Source of the DNA: DATDIC01 sp963764525
Lineage (GTDB): Bacteria; Pseudomonadota; Alphaproteobacteria; Acetobacterales; Acetobacteraceae
Assembly: GCA_963764525.1 (NCBI GenBank)
Contig: CAVXTC010000010.1
Location: 186,001 to 250,000, forward strand
DNA length: 64,000 bases
Direction of reading: 5' to 3'
The notes beneath the pieces are model-generated. The model was not told the origin of the DNA. It did no database searches and saw only the letters and a program-made list of their open reading frames with translations. Of this stretch, positions 16,507-25,827 are shown in pieces; within the stretch, counting starts at the first letter, position 1; every line of letters begins with the position of its first letter. The translations under genes were made by a program, and so were the position numbers.

Positions 16507-19500
16507 CTACACATGGGCGATCGGAGTTCGTGCGGCGTCATGGATTCTCGCTTTTGCGGGAATGGCGGTGCAGGTGCGGCCATCGCCCGGGGCATGCGCG
16601 TCCAGCAGTGCGTCCGGCAGCGGGCTGACCTGCGCGGTGTGGGTCCAGACCAGCGTGCAGCCCACCGGCCGCCCGGGGAAGATCTCACGCAGCACCGCGC
16701 GGTAGGCGGCCATCTGGCGGAGGTACATCACCGGCGTGTCCGCCGCCCGCTCCGGCGCACGGCGATTGGTCTTGAAATCTGCCAGAAGAATCCGGTCGGG
16801 CAGCACAGCGAGCCGATCGACCAGCCCGCCCACCACGCGATCGGCGACCACGCCGCTCAGCGGCACCTCGGCGCGGCTGTCGGGGCCAAACAGATCGGTC
16901 AGGTCCGGATGATCGACGATCGCCATGGTCTCGGCCGCCAGGCGTTGCGCATCGCCGTCCGGCAATCCGTGCCCCGCCCGCCCCAGCCACGCTTCGGCGG
17001 CGGCGGCACGATCTTCCGGCGGCAGGCCCGGCAGGTGCTGCAGCAACGCGTGGATCAGCCGGCCGCGACGAAACCGGTCGCCCCGGTCGGCCAGCGGGGA
17101 GGCGGCCCCGGGGACCGGCCCGAGTTCGATGCCCTCGGGTCGGCTCGGCGCCAGCCGGTCCGGCCGGGCCGGTTCCGGCGGCGGAGCGGCGGCGCGCCAG
17201 TCCGGGGCGCCGCCGGCCCAGGTTGGCACCGGCTCATGCCGGTCGTGCGCGGTGACCTGCTCGTGCTTGCAGCGCCGCGATCTGAGGCGTGGCGTGGTGC
17301 AGCACATCGCCGGGCCACGGGCCGAACGGCGTGGCCGTCGCGCCGAGCGCCGCAAACGCCGGCCGCAGCAGCGAGTACCAGCACGCGTCCGGCACGCCCT
17401 TGCGCGGCTCCCAGCCGCAGATCAGCAGCCGGTCCTCGGCCCGCGTAAGGGCGACGTAGAGCAGCCGGTTATGCTCCTCCAGCCGTTTGGCGATGACGCC
17501 GGCACGCAGCGCCTCGCCGGCGGCGCAGCGCAGCTCCTTGCGGGGCGACCATAACGGGATGTCGCAGCCGCTGACCGGATCGGGCGCCCACAGGATCGAG
17601 CCGTCCTCGGGCGGCAGCGCGGTGGTATCGGGCAGGATCACCAGCGGCGCCTGCAATCCCTTGGCGCCGTGGACGGTCATGATCCGCACCGCCTCGCCCT
17701 GGGCTTCCTGCTCGCGCTTCACCTCGGCGCCGGATCGGCGCAGCCAGTGCAGGAAGCCTTGCAGGCTGGGCGGATGACTGCGCGCGTAGGCCAGTGCGGC
17801 GTTCAGCAACTCATCCACCGGCTCGCCGGCCTCGGCGCCCAGTCTCCGGAACAGCCGCGCACGGCCGCCCAGCGGACCGAGCGCCTCGGTCAGCAGCGCG
17901 TGCGGCGGGGCGTAGTCCACCCGTGCCAGCAGCGCCGCGAACATGCCCCATGCGGCCTGCCAGTCCGGCCGTTCGGCGGCCCGCGCGCGCAGTGCCTCCC
18001 ACAACGGGCCCGGACGGCCGATCGCCAGTTGGCCCAGGCTGTCGTCGGACAGGTTGCCGAGCGGGCTGGTGAGGAAGCAGGCGAACGCCAAATCGTCCTG
18101 CGGTAGCAGCAGCGCGTCGGCCAGCGCCATCAGGTCCTGCACCGCCGGCTGTTCCGTCAGCACCAGCCGATCCAGTCCGGCGACCGGCACGCCGCAGCGC
18201 TTCAGTTCGCGCAGCAGGCAGCGGGCGAAGTCGTTGCGGCGCCTGACCAGCACCATCACGTCGCCGGGCCGCAGCGGGCGGCCTCGGCTGGGCAGATCGA
18301 CCGAGCCGCCGGTCTGCTCGGCGATCCAGCGCGCGAGCGTCTCGGCCAGGATGTGCGGGGCGGATTTCAGCCCCTGATTGGCATCGGGAACCGTCCAGGG
18401 CGTCGGGTCGTCGTTGGGCGGAGGCGGCGTCAGCGGCCACAACTCCACCGCGCCGGCCTGGCCGGTCCGCTCCGCGGCGTGTTCCAGGGTGCCCGGATCG
18501 CACACGCCGGAGGCGGCAAGCGGCGCCGCGAACACACGATCGACCAGCGCCAGCACGGGTTCTGTCGAACGGAACGAAACTTCCAGCGGGCGCTCGATCC
18601 ATTGGCTGCCGGCGGCCTGCACGCGCTGCGCCAGCAGCCGGCGCGAGCGGTCGAATTCGTCGATGTCGGCGCCCTGGAAGGAGTAGATCGACTGCTTGCG
18701 ATCGCCGACCGCGAACACCGTGCGCTTGTCGTCGCGCGCACCGGTACCGGCGAAGAACTCGGCGGTCAGCGCGTGGGCGATGCGCCACTGCGCCGGCGCG
18801 GTGTCCTGCACCTCATCCAGCAGCAAATGATCGAGGCCGCCATCCAGCTTGTACAGCACCCAGGCGGCGCCGGGATCGATCAGCAGGCCCTGCGTCCGCC
18901 CGATCAGGTCGTCGTAGTCGAGCAGCCCGGATTCGTCCTTGCGCCGCGCGTAGCCGTCCAGCACCGGGCCGGCGAGTGTGACCAGCGCGTGGGAGACGGC
19001 GGCCATCGTCAGGCCGCGGCAGGCATCTTCCACCGCCAGCACGCGGGTGACCTCATCGATGAAGACCCCCACCAAATCCGGCTGAGCTGCCGCGAGCTTC
19101 GGGTTGACGAAAACGCCGGCCTTGCGGCCTTCGCCTGCTGCGTGAGAAACTGCTCGCGCCACGCCGGCCAGTGTTCGGCCCGCTCATCGGGTGCAAGCCC
19201 GAGCCAATCCAGAAGCTCCGCCGCCTTCCCCTGCGTACCCGGCGATCCGTTAAGTTGGACATGATCGGCTGCACGACGCAGCTTGGATTCGCCCGGCCAG
19301 GTTACAGCGCCGGCGATGATCGCCGCCTCGGTGTCCGCCGTGATCCCGAGCACCCGAAGCTGCGCCGCGGCAAGCCCCGATCCGAGTTCGCGCGCGTGCC
19401 TCAGCCGTTCCCGATCGGTCTGCAAAGCGGCGACATGCCCGCCGAACTGGTCCGCGCTGACCAGCCCGGCGAGCAGCGTCAGGGCGGCGCGGAGCTCGGG

Positions 19501-20007
19501 CGACGCAGCACGGGCCAACATGCGTTCGCGGGCTTCCAACAGCGCGTCCGCGGCGTCGCGTTCGTCGGCCAGCTCGAAATGCGGCGACAGCGCGGCTTCC
19601 AGCGGGAAGCGCCGCAGCAGCGATTGGCAGAAGGCGTGAATGGTGCCGATGCGCATGCCGCCGGGCAGGTCCAGCACCTGGGCGAACAGCGCGCGGGCGC
19701 GGGTGCGGATTTCGTGCGACGGTGCGATGTCCAGTGCGTGCAGTTTGCTGTCCAGCGCCGTGTCGTCCAGCGTGACCCAGTGGCCGAGGGTTCGTTGCAG
19801 CCGCAGCGCCATTTCGGCCGCGGCGGCTTTGGTGAAGGTCAGGCACTGGATTCGCTCGGGCTTGGCGCCGTGCAGCATCAGGCGCAGCAGGCGGTCGGTC
19901 AGCAGCTTGGTCTTGCCCGATCCGGCGGAGGCGCCGACGAAGGCCGAGACGGCCGGGTTGGAGGCCGCAAGCTGGTCGGCGTTGGCGCGATCACGGGCGG
20001 AGGTCAT
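16507..20007 (-). CDS. addA: Double-strand-break repair helicase-nuclease AddA, two frame breaks
   Basis: UvrD/Rep-type helicase plus C-terminal RecB-like nuclease that, with AddB, resects DNA ends for RecA. Three consecutive frames make one protein of about 1165 residues. Frame 1 (ATG 20007) has the Walker A GASAGSGKTKLLTDR and QCLTFTKAAAAEMALRL. Frame 2 has HLLLDEVQDTAPAQW, VFAVGDRKQSIYSFQGA, MTVHGAKGLQAPLVIL and LLYVALTRAEDRLLI. Frame 3 has the nuclease motif LLADFKTNRRAP and MAAYRAVL. The joins are near 19127 (one C missing) and 17262-17268 (one base extra). The last ~20 residues (IPAKARIH) are translated from a REP-like repeat, so the ancestral stop has probably been overrun. No addB is adjacent. 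Confidence 0.9.
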
Positions 20008-20040
20008 CGAACTCGTCTCATCGAACGCGGGGAAACCATG

Positions 20041-20562
20041 CTACACGTCCACGCGCCGATGCTGTGCCTCTGACTCGCCAAGAAGTCGCTCGACGATGAC
20101 GCAATCGCGCCACACGCCGTCGAGCTTGCCGTGCCGCCGATAGACCCCGACTTCACGGAATTCCATGCGTGACATCAGGACGCGGCTCGCTGCGTTCTCC
20201 GGGAAAATGCGCGACACCAGCTTCCAAAGCCCAGCATCAGCCGCCGCATCGATCAGAGCGGTCATGGCCACGCGGCCGGCACCCGTGCCGCGGTGCCGGC
20301 GCGCGACGTACACGGAGAACTCCGCCACCCCGGCATAGCAGGTCCGGTCGCGATAGGCGAAGCTGGCGGCGAACGCGACGACCGATCGACCCGGGTGCTC
20401 CACCACAATGATCGGATGGCGCCCGTCGAACCACGTTGCCACTTGCCCCGACGTCCGAGGTTCGGTTTCAAACGTGGCGATCCGGTCGGCAATTCCTTCG
20501 TTGTAGATGGCGGCGATCGCCGGCGCATCGTCGGGCCGCGCGGCACGGGCAAAGTGGTTCAT
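20041..20562 (-). CDS. arsN1: GNAT N-acetyltransferase, ArsN1-like
   Basis: A 173-residue GCN5-type acetyltransferase of the phosphinothricin/arsinothricin resistance group: AAIYNEGIADRIATFETEPR is close to the family opening. The acetyl-CoA loop is RRHRGTGAGRVAM, and the C-terminal GVYRRHGKLDGVWRDCVIVERLL is also typical. ArsN1 N-acetylates arsinothricin, a natural organoarsenical antibiotic. Start ATG 20562 overlaps the acr3 stop (ATGA), making it the last gene of the ars operon. The arsenic context favours ArsN1 over a plain phosphinothricin acetyltransferase. Confidence 0.78.
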   Translation of the reverse strand: MNHFARAARPDDAPAIAAIYNEGIADRIATFETEPRTSGQVATWFDGRHPIIVVEHPGRSVVAFAASFAYRDRTCYAGVAEFSVYVARRHRGTGAGRVAMTALIDAAADAGLWKLVSRIFPENAASRVLMSRMEFREVGVYRRHGKLDGVWRDCVIVERLLGESEAQHRRVDV

Positions 20563-21633
20563 ATCGGGCGCGACCCGCTTTCGTACCAATGACGCGAGCG
20601 GCGGACGATGTGCACGACCGACAGCATGACCGGCACTTCCACCAGCACGCCGACGACGGTTGAAAGCGCCGCGCCGGACTGAAACCCGAACAGCGCGATT
20701 GCGGTCGCCACCGCCAGTTCAAAGAAATTGCTAGCCCCGATCAGCGCCGAAGGTCCGGCGACGCACCACTCGACGCCGAGGCGGCGATTGACCCAGTACG
20801 CCAAGCCGGCGTTGAAATAGACCTGGATGACAATCGGCACCGCCAGCAGGGCGATGACGATCGGCTGGCGCATGATCTGCGCGCCTTGCAGGCCAAACAG
20901 CAGCACGAGCGTCAACAGCAACGCCGCCAGCGACAATGGAGACAGTGCGCGCAGCGTGCGGTCAAGCGCGGATCGGCCTCGTGCCAGAAGTGCCCGACGC
21001 CAGAGCTGCGCCACGATCACCGGCACGACGATATAAAGCACGACGGAAAGGACCAGCGTGTTCCATGGCACGGTGATGGACGACAGGCCGAGCAGCAGCG
21101 CCACGATCGGCGCGAACGCAAACACCATGATGGTGTCGTTGAGCGCGACCTGGCTGAGCGTGAAATGCGGCTCGCCGTCCACGAGGTTCGACCAGACGAA
21201 CACCATGGCTGTGCACGGGGCCGCCGCCAGCAGGATCAGCCCGGCTATGTAACCATCGATTTGTCCGGCTGGCAGCCAAGCGCGGAACAGGTGCGCGACG
21301 AACAGCCAGCCAAGCAATGCCATCGAGAACGGCTTGATCAGCCAATTGATGCCGACCGTCGTCGCAATGCCGCGCCAATGGCTATGCACCTGACCGAGCG
21401 CCGCCAGATCGATCTTCAGCAGCATCGGCACGATCATGAGCCAGACCAGCACCGCGACCGGAAGATTGATCTCCGCCACGGTGGCGGTGCCGAGGGCGTG
21501 GAACACCTCCGGCACCGCTTGCCCGAGGCCGATGCCGACGACGATACAGAGCGCAACCCAGAGTGTCAGGTAGCGCTCGAACGTGCCGATCGAAGGCGCT
21601 TTGCCTGGCGGCGACGAAGGCAGCTTCGCTCAT
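20559..21633 (-). CDS. acr3: Arsenite efflux transporter Acr3, frame broken near start
   Basis: Ten-helix arsenite/H+ antiporter of the bile/arsenite/riboflavin transporter superfamily. ATG 21633 starts SEAAFVAARQSA. A single-base slip around 21600-21612 leads into PSIGTFERYLTLWVALCIV, the standard Acr3 helix 1. The remaining frame (to 20559) has PCTAMVFVWSNLVDGEPHFTLSQVALND, including the catalytic cysteine, and GPSALIGASNFFELAVA with the conserved glutamate. Uncorrected, translation from an internal start would lose helix 1. It is coupled to arsN1 downstream and follows arsO. Confidence 0.88.
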
Positions 21634-21674
21634 TGATCGTCTGTCTTTCGAGCGTCGCGAAGAAGCTTGGCGGG

Positions 21675-23013
21675 TCATGGCAATGCCGGTTGCGCGCAGC
21701 AGGCGGCCTCGGTCGGCAGCGCCGGCGTGCAGCACGCGCCGGCCGCGGCGAGGCGCGCTATCGGTCGTGCGTTGCACACGCCGGTTTCGGGCAATTCCAG
21801 TTCGACGCGCGCGGCGGCTTGCAGGTCGCCGGTAAGTTGTGCGGCGATCGAGCGCACTTGTTCATGGCCGGTCGCCAGCAGAAACGTCGGGGCGCGGCCA
21901 TAGCTTTTCATGCCGGCGATGTAGAAGTCCGGTTCCGGATGTGCGAGCTCGGCGGCGCCATGTGGGCGCACCGTGCCGCAACTATGCAAATTCGGGTCGA
22001 TCAACGACCCAATTCCGGCGGCGCATTCAAGCCATGGATCCAGCGCCAGACGGAGCTCACGCAGCATGCCAAGTTCAGGCCGGAAAGCCGGTCGCCACGA
22101 TCATGCGATCCGCCGCAAGCCGCATCGGCTTGCCACCATGGTCACCTTCAATGAGCAGCCCATCATTCGGTGCCCGACCGATCGTCACGATACGGAAGGA
22201 TGTCACGACATCCACGGCCCCGCTTTCGACCAGAGCGCGGCCCTGGAGTCCCAATTCGCCGCGGCCTGGCAGGGCGTCGGCGGCCTCACCACCGAACGCG
22301 GCTTCGACATGGTCCTTGCGCAGCAACCAGAGAACGTGCGTGCCGGGCGCTTCCTTCCGCAACCCGGCGAGGTCGATCAATGCGTTCAGTGCCGAATGGC
22401 CGCTGCCGACCACCACGGTCGTCCGCCCGACATAGACCGTGCGGTCGGCGCCTAGCAGATCGGGGACCCCCGCCACGATACGCTCGGCCGCTTCCGCCTC
22501 GCCGAAAGCCGGCAGCCCGTCCGCCCCGGCGGGGTTGGGCGTGAACCAGGTGCCGGATGCATCGATCACCGCGCGGGCGAGTACGTTGCGCATGCTGCCG
22601 TCGCGTGCCGCGACGCGCAGCACGAAGGGCAATGCGTCGCGTCCGGCGGTGCGCACCTTGTCCGCATGCTGCCGGGTTACCGCGGTGACCCGTGCGTTGA
22701 ACCGGACATATGGCCCGAGCGCCGCCGCGAGCGGTTCCAGGTAATGCGTAACCAGTTCGCCGCCGGTCGGCACATCGTCCGCCGGCGGATGCGACCAGCC
22801 ACGCGTTGCCAGCAACGCCGCCGCCTGGCGATCGACGCAGAAGCGCCAAGGGGTAAACATACGGACATGCCCCCATTGCCGAATTGCATGACCAGCTGCG
22901 GATCCGGCTTCGAGCACGAGCGGCATTTCGCCGCGGGCGAGCAGATGAGCGGCAGCTGCAAGCCCGACCGGGCCGGCCCCGATGATCGCGACCGGTAACG
23001 AAGTTGCGCTCAT
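21675..23013 (-). CDS. arsO: ArsO-like flavin/NAD(P) oxidoreductase, frame broken
   Basis: FAD/NAD(P)-binding protein of the putative monooxygenase type found in ars operons. Two Rossmann motifs are visible: VAIIGAGPVGLAAAAHLLARG at the N-terminus and TVVVGSGHSALNALIDLAG in the middle, with RMIVATGF near the end. The frame stops at 22075 (GFPA); removing one T at 22084-22086 gives GFRPELG and continues to 21675 through DPNLHSCGTVRPHG and PDFYIAGMKSYGRAPTFLL. The tail carries two Cys pairs (ACCTP and ACCAQ) that could bind metalloid. An ATG at 23013 follows AAAGGGCGG, so independent translation is possible, yet the frame is open back into arsR. Confidence 0.8.
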
Positions 23014-23361
23014 GAAGCCGCCCTTTGCGTTTTGCGGGGTGTCGCTGCCGGGGACGGCGGGCAGGCATGCGGCCCAGCCTTGCCCGCAGCAGTTCTTGGT
23101 CAGGAAGCTGATCAGCCCGTTCATGCTGGCGAAGTCCGCCGCGTAGATGATCTGACGGCTCAACCGGCGCTGGGTGATGAGGTTGGCGCGGTGCAGATGC
23201 TGGACGTGGAATGTAAGCGATGACGGCGGCAGGCCGAGCCGTTCCGCGATGACGCCGGCGGAAAGCCCATCCGGTCCGCGCTCGACGAGCATACGGTAGA
23301 TCGCCAGGCGCGTTTCGTGCGCCAGGGCACTGAGGGCCTGTACGGCCTGGGCGCTGTCCAT
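23014..23361 (-). CDS. arsR: ArsR/SmtB metalloregulator, joined in frame to arsO without a stop
   Basis: Winged-helix repressor domain of about 116 residues. It has QALSALAHETRLAIYRMLVERG, the recognition helix region LPPSSLTFHVQHLHRANLI, and the C-terminal FLTKNCCGQGWAACLP with a CC-x6-C cluster that is the likely arsenite-binding site. ATG 23361 is preceded by AAAGGTGG. Instead of a stop, the frame passes through PGSDTPQNAKGGF straight into ArsO. The product is either a 431+ residue ArsR-ArsO fusion or, through the internal ribosome site, two proteins. A near-perfect palindrome 18 bases upstream is the probable operator. Confidence 0.82.
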
Positions 23362-23378
23362 TTCCACCACCTTTCGAG

Positions 23379-23393
23379 GATTATCAAATAATC
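23379..23393. promoter_or_regulatory. Candidate ArsR operator of the ars operon
   Basis: GATTAT-CAA-ATAATC is a perfect 6-base inverted repeat, AT-rich in otherwise GC-rich surroundings. It ends 18 bases before the arsR start, where an ArsR/SmtB autorepressor would block transcription. Confidence 0.55.
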
Positions 23394-23710
23394 GCTCGCA
23401 GTCGGGCTGTCAACGGCATTTCAAGGAACATCGAAACGTGCTGTCGGGCGTTACCCGATCAGTGTCACCGTCTGCAACAGGCGTCGGCTCGGCCGTATAG
23501 AGTCGTGCCGGTCCGGTGTTCCACCAGCTTCGCGGGAATGACTGACAATCGGGAATGACCGGCAGATTGCCACGATCGCCCAAGTTGATGTGGCTGGCTT
23601 GCTCCGATGACGCACGGGTTGAAATCTTCACCCCTGGCCAGATACTCGATATTGGACGGATCACGCTCTCCTCGGTTCGACGGCACCGGGTGGGCCACGT
23701 AAGGACAAAC
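23394..23710. repeat. Gene-free gap between ars operon and hydrolase, with REP-like motif
   Basis: Holds the TTCGCGGGAATGACTGAC and ATCGGGAATGACC half-sites at 23529-23560, relatives of the 2128-2232 repeat. An AAGGA ribosome site for the next gene is at about 23701. I see no gene in the rest. Confidence 0.5.
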
Positions 23711-24619
23711 ATGATGTTTGCGGGCAAACACGAAACCCGGCCGACGGTCCGCCCGGCACGCATGCTCGTTGCGCTCCTGGCACTCAGTCTGGCCGCCTGT
23801 ATCGCGTCGGGGCCGGCGCAGGCCAGCGACATCCCGTCCGGCGACGGTCGGCAGACGGCAACCGTTGCGGGCACTGATCTGACCGTGTTCACGTATCGCC
23901 CGCGGGATTGCCGGCCGGGTTTGCTGCTGCTGGTCTTTCACGGCACCGGGCGCCAAGCCGCGTCCTATCGTGCCCATGCCGAACCGTTGGCCGACCGGGT
24001 CTGCGCCATTGTCGTCGCTCCCGAGTTCGACAAAAACCGTTTCCCGCGCGCGCTGTACCAGTACGGCGGAACCGCCCGGGAAATGCCGGGCCACCGAACG
24101 ATCGACCTGGTGCCGCCCCTGGCCACCTGGGCACGCAGCGCCGCCGGTGGGCCGGACCTGCCATTCGTCCTGCTCGGCCATTCCGCCGGGGCGCAGTTCC
24201 TGGGCCGCGTGGCAGCCTTCGTGCCGACCGGCGCGGCCGGTATCATCCTTGCCAACCCGTCCACGTGGGTGCTGCCCAGCGCGACCATTGCGGCGCCGTT
24301 CGGATTCGGCCCCACCGGTTCGGATGAGGCAGTGCGCACGTACCTGGCTGAACCGATTACCGTGCTGTTGGGCACCGCCGATACCGGCACCGAGGAGCTG
24401 GCGACCAGCGCCTCGGCGATGGCGCAGGGCCCCAACCGCTACACTCGCGGCATCAACGCGTTCCGGATGGCGCAGGATGTGGCGCGGAGCCATGGATGGC
24501 GGTTCGGCTGGACGCTGTCGGAAGTGCCTGGCGTCGGGCACAGCGCCGCGGCCATGTTCGCGTCGCCGCAGGCTGCGGAGGCGGTCCGGCGAGCGGTGCC
24601 CGCCGCCGCGGATCGGTGA
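23711..24619 (+). CDS. Secreted or lipid-anchored alpha/beta-hydrolase (esterase-like)
   Basis: A 302-residue protein with a hydrophobic N-terminal segment ending LLALSLAACIASGPAQAS, which reads as a signal peptide and possibly a lipoprotein box (L-A-A-C). The mature part has LLLLVFHGTGRQAASYR (oxyanion strand with HGTG) and the nucleophile elbow LLGHSAGAQFLGRVAAF. The acid residue is probably the Asp in LLGTADTGTEE, and the catalytic His is in VPGVGHSAAAMF. Substrate unknown; the architecture resembles polyhydroxyalkanoate depolymerase-like esterases. AAGGA precedes ATG 23711. It stands alone on the plus strand. Confidence 0.78.
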   Translation: MMFAGKHETRPTVRPARMLVALLALSLAACIASGPAQASDIPSGDGRQTATVAGTDLTVFTYRPRDCRPGLLLLVFHGTGRQAASYRAHAEPLADRVCAIVVAPEFDKNRFPRALYQYGGTAREMPGHRTIDLVPPLATWARSAAGGPDLPFVLLGHSAGAQFLGRVAAFVPTGAAGIILANPSTWVLPSATIAAPFGFGPTGSDEAVRTYLAEPITVLLGTADTGTEELATSASAMAQGPNRYTRGINAFRMAQDVARSHGWRFGWTLSEVPGVGHSAAAMFASPQAAEAVRRAVPAAADR

Positions 24620-24749
24620 ACAGGTACCCCGTCGGTCGCCGAAGGGCGTCGGCCTTCGATCAGCCCCACCACCCCGCAAACCAACCCGTGCTGCTCCGAC
24701 GATCGCGGCAATGCTTGATTCCCGCCCTGCTTGCCGGCTACGCGGCCCC

Positions 24750-25764
24750 ATGCCCGAACACCTCGCCACCGACGTAGCGATCATCGGCGCCGGCCCTGTC
24801 GGCCTGTTCGCCGTGTTCGAACTGGGCATGCTGAAACTGTCCAGCGTGCTGATAGACACCCTGGCGGAACCCGGCGGCCAATGCGCCGCGCTGTATCCGG
24901 AAAAGCCGATCTACGACATCCCCGCCCATCCGGCGATCGACGCCGGAGAGCTGATTGCCGCGCTGGAACGCCAGATCGCTCCGTTTCACGCGCGCCGATT
25001 GCTCGGCCGGCGCGTGGAGGCGCTGGCCGGCGCACCGGGCGATTTCCGGCTGACCACCGACCTGGGCGACACGGTCGCCGCCAAAGCCGTGCTGATCGCC
25101 GCCGGCGCCGGCGCGTTCGGCCCGAACCGCCCGCCGCTCGCCGGCCTTGCGGCCTACGAGGCGACGGGCGCCGTCCAGTATTACGTTCGCCGCCGGGAGG
25201 ATTTCCGCGGCAAGCGCGTGGTGATCGCCGGCGGGGGCGATTCGGCGGTCGATTGGGCGCTGGCGCTGAAGGACATCGCCCAGGTCGCCGTGGTGCATCG
25301 GCGGGGGAAATTCCGCGCCGCTCCAGACAGCGCGGCCCTGCTGGATGCGGCGGCGGCGCGTGGCGAGATCGAGATGGTGATCCCCTATCAGCTTCATGCC
25401 CTTCACGGAGCCGGCGGGAGGCTGACGCGAGGTGGAGGTCGCCACGCTGAAAGGCGAGACCCGCCGACTTCCGGCGGATCGCCTGCTGCCGTTCTTCGGC
25501 CTGGCGATGGAACTGGGGCCGATCGCCGAGTGGGGGCTCGACCTCGCGCTGCATCATGTGCGCATCGATCCGGCAACCTGTCAGACCAGCCTTCCCGGGG
25601 TGTTCGCGATCGGCGACGTGGCCAGCTACCCTGGTAAGCTTAAGCTGATTTTGCAGGGCTTCAGCGAGGCGGCAGTCGCCGCGCATGCCATCTTCGGCGT
25701 GGTGCATCCGAACGAGGCGCTGCATTTCGAGTATTCCACGACGAAAGGCGTGCCGGCAGACTGA
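24750..25764 (+). CDS. Ferredoxin--NADP+ reductase (thioredoxin-reductase-like type), frame broken
   Basis: Homodimeric TrxR-like FNR, an FAD protein that passes electrons between NADPH and ferredoxin or flavodoxin. It has VAIIGAGPVGLFAVFELGML, LAEPGGQCAALYPEKPIYDIPAHP (the classic FNR stretch, lacking the TrxR CxxC), and the NADPH motif VVIAGGGDSAVDWALAL. The frame slips at about 25428. Removing one C continues EVEVATLKGETRRLPADRLLPFFGL, then GVFAIGDVASYPGKLKLILQGFSEAA and a tail ending at 25764. About 337 residues in total, normal for the family. Start ATG 24750 is uncertain; 24712 is an alternative. Confidence 0.87.
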
Positions 25765-25827
25765 ACATGCGCCTCGGTCACGATGATTCGGCAGGGGATT
25801 TGGCAGGGGATTCTGGCAACGACGATG

